A DNA stretch of 64,000 bases. Origin: Chitinivibrio alkaliphilus ACht1 (GTDB taxonomy: Bacteria > Fibrobacterota > Chitinivibrionia > Chitinivibrionales > Chitinivibrionaceae). Shown one piece after another: positions 18,305 to 28,515 of the stretch (position 1 is its first letter; every line of letters starts with the position of its first letter). Under the pieces are notes generated by a model. It was not told the origin of the DNA, did not search any database, and saw nothing but the letters and a program-made list of their open reading frames with translations. A program made the translations under genes and the position numbers. The stretch covers positions 124,001 through 188,000 of the forward strand of contig NZ_ASJR01000001.1 of the NCBI RefSeq assembly GCF_000474745.1, written 5' to 3'.

Positions 18305-18700
18305 TTACAGTAATAACAAGGAACTTCGCACAATATCAGCACCAAGGAGCAGTTCAAAGATTGATTCAATTGTAATGAGTGCGGGATTATTCAGCACATT
18401 TTTTTTAAAGCGCATGGAGATAATATAAATTCCAAGAAATATGTAACCATAGATGTTGAATCGTTCGACCGGAGAAAAAATTAAAAGCGGAAGAAGGGCC
18501 AACTGCGAAGAAGAAAAAAGAAGATATCTTTTCTCAAGAGGCGTCAAGGTCTGGACAATTTTTTCTTTCTCCGCATCTTCTTCCTGCTCTTCCATACGGC
18601 TCATTTTATTTGCAAAGGCGGATATTTTGGCAGGAAAAGTAATTACAATAGCTGAGGAGATCATTGAAAAAATACTAAAAAGTATCAGTAGATATAACAT
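18305..18700 (-). CDS. Small integral membrane protein of unknown function
   Basis: 131 aa from ATG 18700, chosen because GGGGGAG lies directly upstream; the frame remains open further back into purD but without an RBS. Hydrophobic segments at ~1-24, ~63-80 and ~84-98 and a hydrophobic C-terminus flank a charged stretch rich in Glu (EEQEEDAEKEK). No family recognised. It starts 16 nt after the purD stop, as the last gene of the kinase/degenerate-GGDEF/purD operon. Confidence 0.7.
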   Translation of the reverse strand: MLYLLILFSIFSMISSAIVITFPAKISAFANKMSRMEEQEEDAEKEKIVQTLTPLEKRYLLFSSSQLALLPLLIFSPVERFNIYGYIFLGIYIISMRFKKNVLNNPALITIESIFELLLGADIVRSSLLLL

Positions 18701-18716
18701 AATCTCCCCCTTTATC

Positions 18717-19997
18717 CTACAATGCTCGATGTCCAATGTCTGTACGATACTGCATGCCAGAAAACTTAATTTCAGAAACCCCTGCATAGGCACGATCTAC
18801 TGCTTCTTGAAGCGTTTTGCCCGTGCCTGTGACGGTTAATACGCGCCCTCCGTTTGTGATAAATCGTCCTTCCGCATCGGTGGTTATTCCTGCAAAATAG
18901 ACCTGGACATTATCCTGTGCATTCGCTCTTTCAATTCCATCGATAACCTGCCCTGGATCAGAGCTTTCCGGGTACCCCTTGGAAGCAACTACAACGGTAG
19001 CACAATACTCTGCACGTATGGAAAAAGAGACCTCTTCTACCCCACCAGTGGCGGCGGTATGAAAAAGGGTATACCAGTCGCAGTCTACAAGAGGAAGTAC
19101 CGCTTCTGTTTCGGGATCTCCAAAGCGACAGTTATACTCAACCACCTGTGGACCATCTTCTGTAAGCATCAGACCAACATATAGTAACCCAGTGTAGGGA
19201 CAACCTTCTGCAGTCATAGCTGAAAGTGTTGGTGCAATGATCTTTTTTTCTATATCAGCAAGCATATCCGAAGAGATTAGCTCTGCCGGGGCATAGGCCC
19301 CCATCCCTCCAGTGTTCGGCCCTGTATCGCCATCAAATATGCGCTTATGATCTTGCGACACAGGAAGGATCTTATAAGAATCACCATCTGTTATCACAAA
19401 TACTGATGCTTCTTCACCATACATCATATCTTCTATAACCACTGTTTCACCGGCAGAACCAAAGGCGTTTGTATCAAAAACCACCGTGAGGGCCTGCTCA
19501 ATCTCTTCCATGGTATCACAAACCATGGCCCCCTTTCCCGCTGCAAGGCCACTTACTTTTACTACGAGAGGAGCCCCTTTTTTTTGTACATACGAAAGAG
19601 CGCTTTGTTTATCGGAAAAAGCCTTCCAGGGTGCGGTGGGGATATGGTATTTTTCCATGAGCTCCTTGGAGAACAACTTGCTCCCCTCAAGACGTGCAGC
19701 TGCTTTAGAAGGACCAAATACAGGGATATTTTTACCGACAAAAAGATCTTTGATCCCCTCAACCAAGGGTTGTTCTGGGCCGATTATTGCGAGACCTATT
19801 CCTTTTTTTTGCGACCACTCTGCAAGTTCCTCCCAGTTTCGAACCTCCTTTGGTACGGCCAAAGCTCCTTCACGCACCGCCCCTTCATTACGAGGATAAA
19901 TATAGACATCAGGTGCTGTATCTGATTTAAGAAGTGCTGTGCAGAGCGCATGCTCCCTGCCACCATTGCCAACAACAAGAACAGAGGCTGTATTCAT
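18717..19997 (-). CDS. purD: Phosphoribosylamine-glycine ligase (GAR synthetase)
   Basis: 426 aa. ATP-grasp enzyme that joins glycine to phosphoribosylamine, the second step of purine synthesis. Marks: N-terminal VLVVGNGGREHAL, IGPEQPLV, KVSGLAAGKGAMV, VIEDMMYGEEASVF, DGDTGPNTGGMGAYAP and VVEYNCRFGDPETE. Its ATG overlaps the stop of the upstream regulatory gene (TAATG), so its translation is probably coupled to that gene, which is unusual for purD. Confidence 0.97.
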   Translation of the reverse strand: MNTASVLVVGNGGREHALCTALLKSDTAPDVYIYPRNEGAVREGALAVPKEVRNWEELAEWSQKKGIGLAIIGPEQPLVEGIKDLFVGKNIPVFGPSKAAARLEGSKLFSKELMEKYHIPTAPWKAFSDKQSALSYVQKKGAPLVVKVSGLAAGKGAMVCDTMEEIEQALTVVFDTNAFGSAGETVVIEDMMYGEEASVFVITDGDSYKILPVSQDHKRIFDGDTGPNTGGMGAYAPAELISSDMLADIEKKIIAPTLSAMTAEGCPYTGLLYVGLMLTEDGPQVVEYNCRFGDPETEAVLPLVDCDWYTLFHTAATGGVEEVSFSIRAEYCATVVVASKGYPESSDPGQVIDGIERANAQDNVQVYFAGITTDAEGRFITNGGRVLTVTGTGKTLQEAVDRAYAGVSEIKFSGMQYRTDIGHRAL

Positions 19998-21895
19998 TAT
20001 GTCTCCTTACTACTCAAATGATCTCGAAGCAATTGTTTCATAAGCATTTCATACTCAATATTTTGTTCTACCTGTTCGGCATCACACGAAATACTTGATA
20101 CAATATATGTTTTTCCACGTAAGGCCTCCGACTTGATTCGTTCGTACACAGTATAAAGACTGCGTGAATCAGTCATGGGGAGTATAAACAGGGTAATCTC
20201 CTTATTTCGTACCATTATCCGTCCAAGAATATCTAAGGTACGGAGACGGTCGCGTAGTTCCTCCACCAGCTGTTGTGCAGAAACAACTTCCGCATGATCG
20301 GAAACCGCAATAATTGAAAAAGGATGAGCATATCGTTGATACTCATCGATGTAACGCTTAATAAAAAAAATGGTGAGCCGGGGAGAAAGAAGATCGGGCT
20401 GTTGTGACATGGCGGAAGGCTTGCTTTGTGCCCCAACCTTTTGGAGAGCTTTCTCTACTTCTTCAACACTCATATTCCACTTCTGAGCATAGGTGGCTAT
20501 TCCTTTTTTATACCGCTCTACATCTTGGGTTTTATCAAGGACCATGAGAAGTTTCTCAGAAAGATCTTCAACGCTCATGGAATCGGTTTGTGAAATGGTT
20601 GAAACAAGCCACTCCTCACGCATTTTTCTCAGAGTTTCAGGATATCGCTTTTTCATTTTTTCAGCCACACTCGAATAGAGCTTTGTGTCGTGTATATCAT
20701 TCTTCAACTGACCCAGAAGACGATTTTCTATAGTAGATACAACCGTATCAAGAGAGCCGGGGCCATCTTTTGGGGATACCTCTTGCGCAACCATTTTCTC
20801 ACCAGCTGCTTCAATGATATTTGCAATATATTCCGAAAGATGTTCTGAGTTGGTCATTGAGTCAAGCTCTGCTGATTGCACAAGAAGCTTCAGAGATTCC
20901 TCAGGATTTTGCGCAATTGCTTGTGCTAACTCATCTCGGTCAACACCAAATTCTTCAGCCGTTTTAAACAACTCCTCAGCCCCCTGTTCACCACGGGTAT
21001 GACTCTCAATGTGTTCAAGCACAGAGGCATAAAAGGTTGGTGAAATATCATCCTGAGAAAGTTCGTTTTTTAAGAACGGAACCAATCGCTTAACCTCTGT
21101 TGCCGATGATGTCAAACGCTTTAGAAGAAAGGCCACCTGTTGTGGTGTATTGCTACCACTGCGATATTCATCACGCAGTAATTGAGCCATGGTTTGTAGG
21201 GTCTGCTTTTCTTGTGGAGTTAGGGGCTCATCTTTAAGCGTGTTTATTCCGGAAATCGCCTGCTCTTCCTGCTGCTTTCGTGCCGACATCTCCACAATAT
21301 GGCTGAAGGCAGAATCTTCTTCTTGAGATGAAAGAGGGGGCTCCGACGCAGAATTAGGTACGGTATTCACTTGGGTAAAAAGAGAGTTTGCACCGAGGAT
21401 AAACTGTTTTTCGAGTTCCGCATCATCAATGCCCTGAGAAGCCCCCTCCTCTACCACTGCTTGGTCTGCCCGTACTTCTTGTAGTGTCACATAATTAATA
21501 AGCATTGAAGAAATGTGTGCTTGTTCTAAAAGCGTAATCAAGTGGTTTGCCTCTTGGCCTTCCAAAACGGCAGTTTGATATAGTTTACCAAAATAGGCAA
21601 CCTGCTTTGCCGTAACTCCCCTGCAGAATGAAAGCGACTCAATATGACATTTCGTAAACTGCTGTATTGTCCGTTTAGTATTTAAGTGTGAATCAACACA
21701 GACGCGATTAATATAAAAGGACTCCCCATTCTTAAGCAGGGTCACGGTTTCAGACACGTCACTACTGTTTATTAATTCAGCAACTTCAGTAGCGGCTTTC
21801 ATTAAAGACGGATGTTCCGCACCAAAAAGGACGAGATTATTAAAGAGCAGATTGATTTTTACTGCCACCTGTATTGAAAACTGCTCCATCTCCAT
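19997..21895 (-). CDS. Signalling-type protein with degenerate GGDEF-like C-terminal domain
   Basis: 632 aa, not clearly named. The N-terminal ~150 residues (FNNLVLFGAEHPSLMKAA..., SFCRGVTAKQVAYFGKL) look like the helical start seen in some HEAT-repeat and HD-GYP signalling proteins. The middle (~180-480) is helical, acidic and repetitive in character. The last ~130 residues resemble a diguanylate cyclase fold (FFIKRYIDEYQRYAHPFSIIA, RTLDILGRIMVRNKEITLFILPMTD), but the GGDEF active-site loop is replaced by RNKEI, so cyclase activity is not expected. Overlaps the kinase stop and the purD start by one base each. A sensor, scaffold or kinase-substrate role is inference. Confidence 0.7.
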   Translation of the reverse strand: MEMEQFSIQVAVKINLLFNNLVLFGAEHPSLMKAATEVAELINSSDVSETVTLLKNGESFYINRVCVDSHLNTKRTIQQFTKCHIESLSFCRGVTAKQVAYFGKLYQTAVLEGQEANHLITLLEQAHISSMLINYVTLQEVRADQAVVEEGASQGIDDAELEKQFILGANSLFTQVNTVPNSASEPPLSSQEEDSAFSHIVEMSARKQQEEQAISGINTLKDEPLTPQEKQTLQTMAQLLRDEYRSGSNTPQQVAFLLKRLTSSATEVKRLVPFLKNELSQDDISPTFYASVLEHIESHTRGEQGAEELFKTAEEFGVDRDELAQAIAQNPEESLKLLVQSAELDSMTNSEHLSEYIANIIEAAGEKMVAQEVSPKDGPGSLDTVVSTIENRLLGQLKNDIHDTKLYSSVAEKMKKRYPETLRKMREEWLVSTISQTDSMSVEDLSEKLLMVLDKTQDVERYKKGIATYAQKWNMSVEEVEKALQKVGAQSKPSAMSQQPDLLSPRLTIFFIKRYIDEYQRYAHPFSIIAVSDHAEVVSAQQLVEELRDRLRTLDILGRIMVRNKEITLFILPMTDSRSLYTVYERIKSEALRGKTYIVSSISCDAEQVEQNIEYEMLMKQLLRDHLSSKET

Positions 21896-22791
21896 TAGGC
21901 GTGCTCAGAAAAAGGCGTTAAAAGTTGACAGAACTGATCAGAAGATTCAATTCTCTGGTCAGGGTCAGCGGCAATCGCTTTCAAGAGAACACCTTCGAGT
22001 TCTTTGGGTATATCAGTTCGTAACCGAGACAAATGGGGATAAATAAAACTGTCTGGTGACGCTATTTTGCATCGAACCACCTCTTCCGGAGATTTGAGTT
22101 GCGTTGGTATCAGCCCAAGAAGTAAGTAGACAAGAGTCATGGCAGTACTGTAAATATCACTTCGATGATCAACATCACCACCCCGCGCCTGTTCCGGAGA
22201 AAGATAGAGTGGGCTTCCCACAATAATTGATTCGTGCATACTGTCAACAAGCCCCGGTGCTTTGGCGATACCGAAATCAACAACAAAAAGACGATCGTGC
22301 TTTTTCTCAATAATAATATTTGCCGGTTTTATATCTCGATGAACCACGAACTCTTCGTGGGCATAGGAGAGAGCTTTCAGAACGTCACAGATGAGGGCTA
22401 CAGCTCTTGAAACGGGAATAAAGCGCTTTTGTTTTATAGGATGACGCTTTCTTTTCTGCACCATGGAAACCAGATTGTCCCCTTCAACTAAGTGCATGAC
22501 TTGGTAATAAAACTCATCTTCCTCCCCCATTTTATATATGGGAATGATATTGGGATGAGTAAGCCCCGCAACAATTTGTGCTTCCATGGAGAAACTATCA
22601 ATTTCAGATTGCCGTGTCTTAATTTTTGGGAGTATTTTGACAGCCACCCGGCGTTTCAAATCTTCCTGAAAGCCACTAAACACCACCCCTTTTCCACCAG
22701 AACCAATAACATCTAAGAGGGTTATCGTGTCAAGTTTTCTGCCGATAAAATCGGTGTAATCAATACTGATATAATCAAATATAGACTTCAT
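21895..22791 (-). CDS. Hanks-type Ser/Thr protein kinase, soluble
   Basis: 298 aa, a kinase domain with nothing else: no membrane helix and no PASTA repeats. All main motifs are intact: glycine loop GSGGKGVV (30-37), Lys52 in VAVKIL, HRDIKPANI with Asp153 and Lys155, DFG at Asp172, and SPEQARG before HRSDIYS. It should be active. Substrates are unknown; the coupled downstream gene product is an obvious candidate. First gene of the operon ending in purD and a small membrane protein. Confidence 0.93.
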   Translation of the reverse strand: MKSIFDYISIDYTDFIGRKLDTITLLDVIGSGGKGVVFSGFQEDLKRRVAVKILPKIKTRQSEIDSFSMEAQIVAGLTHPNIIPIYKMGEEDEFYYQVMHLVEGDNLVSMVQKRKRHPIKQKRFIPVSRAVALICDVLKALSYAHEEFVVHRDIKPANIIIEKKHDRLFVVDFGIAKAPGLVDSMHESIIVGSPLYLSPEQARGGDVDHRSDIYSTAMTLVYLLLGLIPTQLKSPEEVVRCKIASPDSFIYPHLSRLRTDIPKELEGVLLKAIAADPDQRIESSDQFCQLLTPFSEHA

Positions 22792-22824
22792 ACGTTGTAC
22801 TACCCTTTTGTTGCGTGTATAAAA

Positions 22825-22853
22825 TATATATCACGTCATCGCGCCGAGGACAA
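22825..22853 (-). promoter_or_regulatory. Predicted promoter of the kinase-purD operon
   Basis: Minus-strand TTGTCC (22848-22853), a 17-nt spacer and TATATA (22825-22830), 34 nt before the kinase ATG. Confidence 0.45.
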
Positions 22854-22906
22854 CGACAGAAAGAAAAAAAACATTCTCACAACGAATGGAGTATCACCCT
22901 CTCAAC

Positions 22907-23977
22907 TTAAAAGAGACGACGTGCAATCCACTGCCATATTTCACAACTTTTAGACATAATGGGGGCACCCGTAAAGGGTGACTGAAGTGCACCAATCTCT
23001 TGGTAAAACAGTTCTGGATTGATACTATCTTCGTGCAATCTGATACCCTGTCCATACTGAAAGAGGTCTTTTTCAAGAGCGTCCTGTTCTACAAAATGGG
23101 TCCGCGGAAAGTAAAGTAAGGGTTTTTGTGCCGATAACGCTTCACAGACAAGGGAGTATCCCAATTTTGAGATAATGTAATCACATGAATATGAGTAATC
23201 TTGCAAAGAGTACGCGCCCTTTTGAATGGGGATAAAGTTTGGGGGAACGTCACTACTTGGTGGGTAATACCCCAAAAACGTACAATTTTTAAATGAGGAA
23301 AGAAGCTGATACGAAAGAGTGGAAATTCCATATTTTCCGGTGTATATGAGTATGAGTTTGTGAGAGAATGGGATAGAATATTTCTGCATGAGATGAGTTC
23401 GGATATTTTTTCCAGGACGAAACAAAGAGCATCCTTGTAATGACTCTTCCCCGGAAAAAGTGGAAACTGTCCCCGGCCACAGTTGCACCCAATAGGTGAT
23501 TTGTGAGTAGTCTTCATACAAGAGGTTTAAAAGCCAGCTATATTGTTTATATACAGATACATAAGGAAGAAATATGTCATACCACGTAAAGTTTCCTATG
23601 CAGAAAGAAGGAAGACCGAGACGAAGAGCAATACGGCCGGGAAAAGAAGCTGAATCCGTAATAATTGCTACCGGCGAGAGTTTTTCAATACGACGACACT
23701 CTTGATGAAAGAGTTTTCTGTTTTTTCCTCTTGGCGGGCAGATTTTTCAAGAGTTGCCGTACGATCTATTTTTAGTGCATCAATCTGATGACAACCATAG
23801 TCAAAACTTCTTTGGTAATAGGTAAAGGGACGCTGTATTTCTTCTAAAAAAACGTTTTTCCACCAAAGAAGTTATGTGGACAGGGATGTGCGCAGGTATT
23901 TCATTAATTAAGATACTCTGACGCACCGCATGGCCGTGACCATGACCGGAAATATAAAATACAATGGTGCCCTTCAT
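22907..23977 (-). pseudogene. Glycosyltransferase-like gene broken by two compensating frameshifts
   Basis: A ~356-aa protein can be rebuilt only with two single-base corrections. Segment 1 starts at ATG 23977, overlapping the previous stop (TGATG), and encodes MKGTIVFYISGHGHGHAVRQ, a GT-B type N-terminus, but stops at 23801. Segment 2, in another frame, carries RPFTYYQRSFDYGCHQIDA. Segment 3, back in the first frame and open from within 23721 down to 22907, encodes TDSASFPGRIALRLGLPSF and the C-terminal SCDYIISKLGYSLVCEA typical of MurG-like or arabinokinase-N-terminal-like transferases. Likely sites are A7/T5 at 23846-23859 (one base extra) and T6 at 23721-23726 (one base short). Donor and acceptor sugars unknown. 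Either a real inactive gene or sequencing error. Confidence 0.75.
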
Positions 23978-24909
23978 CAAATACTTTCAATAGATATACG
24001 ATCAAGAAATGTTTCTAAATGATCATGACTCACTTCCCCAGGACCTCGATGAAGCGCATTAGAGACGCCGCAGGCAACAGATTTACGACACACTGTCTCA
24101 AAGTCATCGTGTCGTAACACAGATACTACGGCACCAGCAAGAAAGGCATCACCAGAGCCAACCGAATCGAAGGATTCAACCACGGGAGGAGTACAGAGAT
24201 AGCATCGATCATCATGCAGAGCAATCACCCCATCTTTTCCTAAGGTGATAAACACATACTCCATGCCTTCATCAATCAGACGTTTTCCCCGGAGGGCGAT
24301 ATGACGAATTCCTTCAATTTTTTCGGCAAGGGTTTTTTCAAGTTCTGCAATATTTGGACTAATAATACAGGGTTTATACTGCATCGCATATTTAAGAGGA
24401 GTTCCCGTAGCATCAACAGCGCAGCTGCTGCCGTGAGAAGAACAAAGCTCCATGAGTTCTCCATAAGTACTATCAGCATACCCCGGTGCTAAACTGCCTG
24501 TAAAAACCCAGAAATTTCCGGCATATTTCAGTTTATTACGCACCATTGAAAGGACCTCTTCACATGCTTCGCGACTCACCACTCCCCCGGTACTACTAAT
24601 ATGGGTAACCATTTTCTTTTCCCGTTCAAGGAGGGTTGTATTAATGCGGGTTTCTCCGGATATGGGGATGAGGGTTGCCGTAATGCCACGACGTTTACAA
24701 TATTCCTCAAATAAGGGAATATTGTTGCGTGCCACTCCGCCAACAAGCTCTACATCTTCTCCAAGAACACGGGCAACCTTCGCAAAATTCATCCCCTTTC
24801 CAGCAGGATAGGTGCGAGCGGAAACAGAGGTATACGTCTCTCCAAGAAGCAGCTCATCTAGCTCATAGAGTACATCAATGGAAGGGTTAAAAAGAGTCAC
24901 GTAAATCAT
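23977..24909 (-). CDS. 1-phosphofructokinase-type hexose(phosphate) kinase, PfkB family
   Basis: 310 aa from ATG 24909. The open frame extends 71 codons upstream, but only the shorter form begins like the family (MIYVTLFNPSIDVLYELDE), and AAGGCAGG precedes it. Marks: TYPAGKGMNFAKVARVLG, FTGSLAPG and the catalytic DSVGSGDAFLAG. FruK/LacC-like enzymes phosphorylate fructose-1-phosphate or tagatose-6-phosphate; no PTS gene is nearby, so substrate is uncertain. The stop overlaps the start of the glycosyltransferase gene, suggesting both act on the same sugar pathway (inference). Confidence 0.87.
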   Translation of the reverse strand: MIYVTLFNPSIDVLYELDELLLGETYTSVSARTYPAGKGMNFAKVARVLGEDVELVGGVARNNIPLFEEYCKRRGITATLIPISGETRINTTLLEREKKMVTHISSTGGVVSREACEEVLSMVRNKLKYAGNFWVFTGSLAPGYADSTYGELMELCSSHGSSCAVDATGTPLKYAMQYKPCIISPNIAELEKTLAEKIEGIRHIALRGKRLIDEGMEYVFITLGKDGVIALHDDRCYLCTPPVVESFDSVGSGDAFLAGAVVSVLRHDDFETVCRKSVACGVSNALHRGPGEVSHDHLETFLDRISIESI

Positions 24910-24967
24910 ATTGCCTGCCTTGTAAGAATACGTAATATAGTATTTCCTCGATGACAAAGACAGATAT

Positions 24968-27900
24968 TTACCGAAAAATTTCACGGAAAGAAGCCCCAAT
25001 ATTTCGAAACTCTGAGCGAATGACTCGACCATATATACCGCGTTCAGGGACCAGCTCCTGGTGAAGCGGAGTACCAAAGAGCTTTGCACGGAAATGACCG
25101 TAAGTATCTGCACTTTCTGCATTCAAGGCCATTCGGGTTAGGCGTGGAAGTTGGTCTGCAACATCATGGACAACTTCACCCTCCATTTCAAAATAAAATC
25201 TTCCGTAACGATTCAAATTGCCCCACCCTGTAAATTCAAGCAGAGGACCGTGAGCCGCTACGGAGCGCATGTGTAAACGTCCTCCGTCATGCAAGTCAAG
25301 AGGATTCAAGACAATGCGATCAAAATACACCTGTGAAAAAGACGGAGCAAAACGCTGAATCGTTTCCCCTTTTTGGATAGGAAGATTCTCGACACGTACA
25401 TTATGCAATTGCAACGAGAGGCGTTCTCCTTGGAAGGTTGTAAAATCGGCCATATCACCTTTCAGACGTCCCCGAAAATAGCCGCCCCCGCGAAGACGAA
25501 CATCACTCTCAGGAAAATAGAGCCGTTCTATTTGCGAAAGTTTGAAATTTTGTACTTCCAGAAATAGTTTTGCAGAAAAGGGCGGTGAAAGAGCAATTTC
25601 TCCTTCATACAGAAAGAGACGGGTGTTTTCATCTGTTACAGCCCGCAGGTCTGTTACGATAATATGGGAATCACTCCACCGCAATTGGCCCGATATCTCT
25701 GCAAGATCGTAGGTGAATTCTACCCCTATATCACGGGCTGAAAACGAGTAATCACGATCTTCCCTTTGTACGGAAAGGTGGCGCAGTATGGGCTGTTCAG
25801 GAGCACGCAAGAGGGTTGCAATCTCGACTAAGGCAGTATTGGCAGTATAGGCATCTGCGTTCTTGACATACTGATCTATTTCATGATTGAGGAACGGCAT
25901 AATATCTTCAACCGAAGGAGAGGGTAATTGTGCAAAACGTGTGCTGTCCAAAACAAGACGTGCAACACGAGCTGAATGAATCTGATGAGATGTATCTATG
26001 CGTAGATATGCCTCTTCAATAACTGCATGATTTTTCCATTCTAAGAAATCCAAGGTTATCTCCGGCAGGGCAGTGGCACGGTTTAGTTCCACACCTGCAC
26101 CACGCAGATTCTCCCCCTCTGAAAAACTGATATCCACATCCTCCAAAAAGAGAGATTTTGCCGGAAAAGACTGGGCACGAGTAGCGGCGGATGAGCTCAT
26201 AGCGAAGGGAAGCATTGCCGAAAACGAACCGAGATGCAAATCTCTAAATACGTACTCCTCTTCAGCATCGAGAGTGCCCATACCATGGTACAGAGAAATG
26301 CTGTCTCCATAGGAAAAGTGATGAAAGGATACGGTTGATCCGGAAGAATTCTTTTCATGAAGGTCGAGAGAATCTACCGCCCATGCCCGATCTGTTCCTT
26401 CATTAACACGTATACGGCCTATTGAAACGGCAGCGGGCAAAGAGATTGTCTGTAACACCCCCGTATCCGTTGTATCCGTGAAAAAAGAATATGGAGAAAG
26501 CGTTTCCATTTCATAGGGAAGGGAAGCGAGCACCATATTCTCACCATGTACTTTCGAAATATGCCACAGTGAGTCTGCGTCTCCACGCAGGGATACCTGC
26601 ATACCGATCAGTGTATCTCCACCCGTTGTATTCAGAGTATCAAGGGTGCAAAAAAGAGTGTTCTCATCTTTTTCATAATACACATTCTTTACTTGCACAA
26701 GAGGCTTTCCTTCTCTATCGTGTAATTGAGCATGGGTAATTTTTAACTCACGCCTTGGAAGGATGGGTCGTATACGTTTAAGGGTAAGAGAATCTCTATA
26801 TACGTCAGCAGGAGCAGTAGTATGTGCAATAAGCGTGTCAGCAACAAAATGAGATAGAACCGTGGTTGAGCACTCTTTTTCTGATGTCTTGTTTTTTGGG
26901 GAGGATGCATCTTTTCCCAGAGAGTCTTTTTCGATCCAACTTTTCATACGCATAAAGAGGTTTCTCCCCGTAAGCATCCATGGTGAATCGCCATGGGTGA
27001 AGGAGAGGTTCTCAATACGACCCAGATGCAGTTCTTTTTCAGGAAAAGAGATGCGGATATCATCCACGGGAATATCAGGGCGAAGTGGGGGTATGACAGA
27101 TGTGTCAAGCACAGAGTTCTCCAGGGAGAATGAAAGAACAGAATCTCTATACACCACAGAATCCATCCGAAGAGAATCTATGGATATAACATCGGGAAAC
27201 AACGCGGTATAGGAGCCGAATATGTTTTCAGAAGGAAGCCCTGCAATAACATTTCCCCCTCCACTGCACCGGAAAAGAACCCCTCGAGCGGACGATTCCA
27301 ATACCCCGCAAACCGCCCTATTATTCCATACTCTCCTTGCACTGAAAAACCAGATGTCGGAAGTAGTTGCGGCACCAGTTCTTTCACAGTGGTAGGGCAG
27401 ACATTTGAAACAACAAGGGAACAGCGGGATGGATATGTATTAAAGAGGGAGACATCGCCGTCAACCCGGAGAGTTCCCTTGGTCGGCACGGTTGCCTGAA
27501 GCACTTGCAGAGAAATGTCGGAAGCGTCCTTTTTCTGCAAGGCAATTTCCCCATCTTCCAGAGTATGTTCATGCCAAGAAAAACGGGAGACCGTTCCCTG
27601 AAACGAGAATGGTTCAGTGTACTCAAGTGTGGCAGCAGAGTTTTTTACCTCAATGTCTGCAGTTTTCAAATAACCAATTTTGATAGAAGCATGCTCAAAC
27701 AGGGATAGTTTTTGTAATTTCTCAAAAAGTGCTTTTCTATCCCCCCCATACTCTTTCGAAAATAACGGAGCAATAAATGATGATGTTGCAGAAAGAATAT
27801 CTTCTCTGTATTCGTGTATTTCCGCAACAAAATAGGTACACCGTCCCCGCCCTGCAAACTCCCCGTGGTAAAAACTAAGACGAAGGTGTTCGTAGCCGTC

Positions 27901-28422
27901 TCGCTTCACAGAAAGAGGTGAAAAAGTATATGCTTCAGAATTTTTATCACGGATAACCAGGTGTGAGAAAGAAAGGCGTAACTGCTCTGTAAAGAGCATT
28001 CTTGTTGCAGCTGTCTGCATGATGTGTTCTGCAATCTTGGCTATATCCCCTTCCCACATAGACGCACGAGTGAGAGGAAGATCCAAAATCACGGTGTCTA
28101 CGTGAAGAGATGTTATGTGTAACTCCCCCGTAAAAATAAAGTTGAGAAGATCGAGGGATGCATCAAGGCCTACCGCTTCAACATGAGCAGTCTGCTCCGC
28201 TATACTTTCTGTAAGAAGGGTCACCTTTCCAATTTCGATACCATTCAAGTAGGAAAATCCCACATGTCTCACCTCACTTTCCAAAGAAATATCAGGGAAG
28301 AGCCTTCGCACTTCCCGCTCTATTCTCCGACGCAGAATGGATCCGGAAAAAAGCACCGCCCCACAGACAGACAAGATGAGAACAAGAAAGAAACAGAGAG
28401 AAATAGTTCGTTTTTTCATCAA
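24968..28422 (-). CDS. Very large AsmA-like envelope protein, apparent frameshift at a G5 tract
   Basis: Two overlapping frames together make one ~1,151-aa protein. The first (27178-28422) has an uncleaved N-terminal anchor (ISLCFFLVLILSVCGAVLF) and then long beta-rich sequence. The second (24968-27301, with only a TTG as possible start and no SD) continues it to a C-terminus typical of AsmA/TamB-type inner-membrane-anchored periplasmic proteins (LHDGGRLHMRSVAAHGPLLEF, GRFYFEMEG). Adding one G to the five at 27255-27259 joins the frames smoothly across GAVEG-GNVIAGLPSENIF. These proteins bridge the periplasm and help move lipids to or organise the outer membrane. Whether the product is made full-length here is uncertain. 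Confidence 0.75.
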
Positions 28423-28462
28423 TACGCCACATATGTCGCTACTGAAGGCGACCCTATTTTAT

Positions 28463-28492
28463 TTTACTTCATAGTATATGCATAAATATAAC
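28463..28492 (+). promoter_or_regulatory. Predicted promoter for the M16 protease operon
   Basis: TTTACT (28463-28468), an 18-nt spacer and TATAAC (28487-28492), 23 nt before the TTG start of the first M16 gene. Confidence 0.5.
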
Positions 28493-28515
28493 TGATATGT
28501 GAAAGGAGTTATAAT

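Noticed and set aside
23977-25122. A 381-aa form of the 1-phosphofructokinase-like protein
   Set aside because: The first 71 residues are not kinase-like, overlap the end of the AsmA-like gene and lack an RBS; ATG 24909 begins as the family does.
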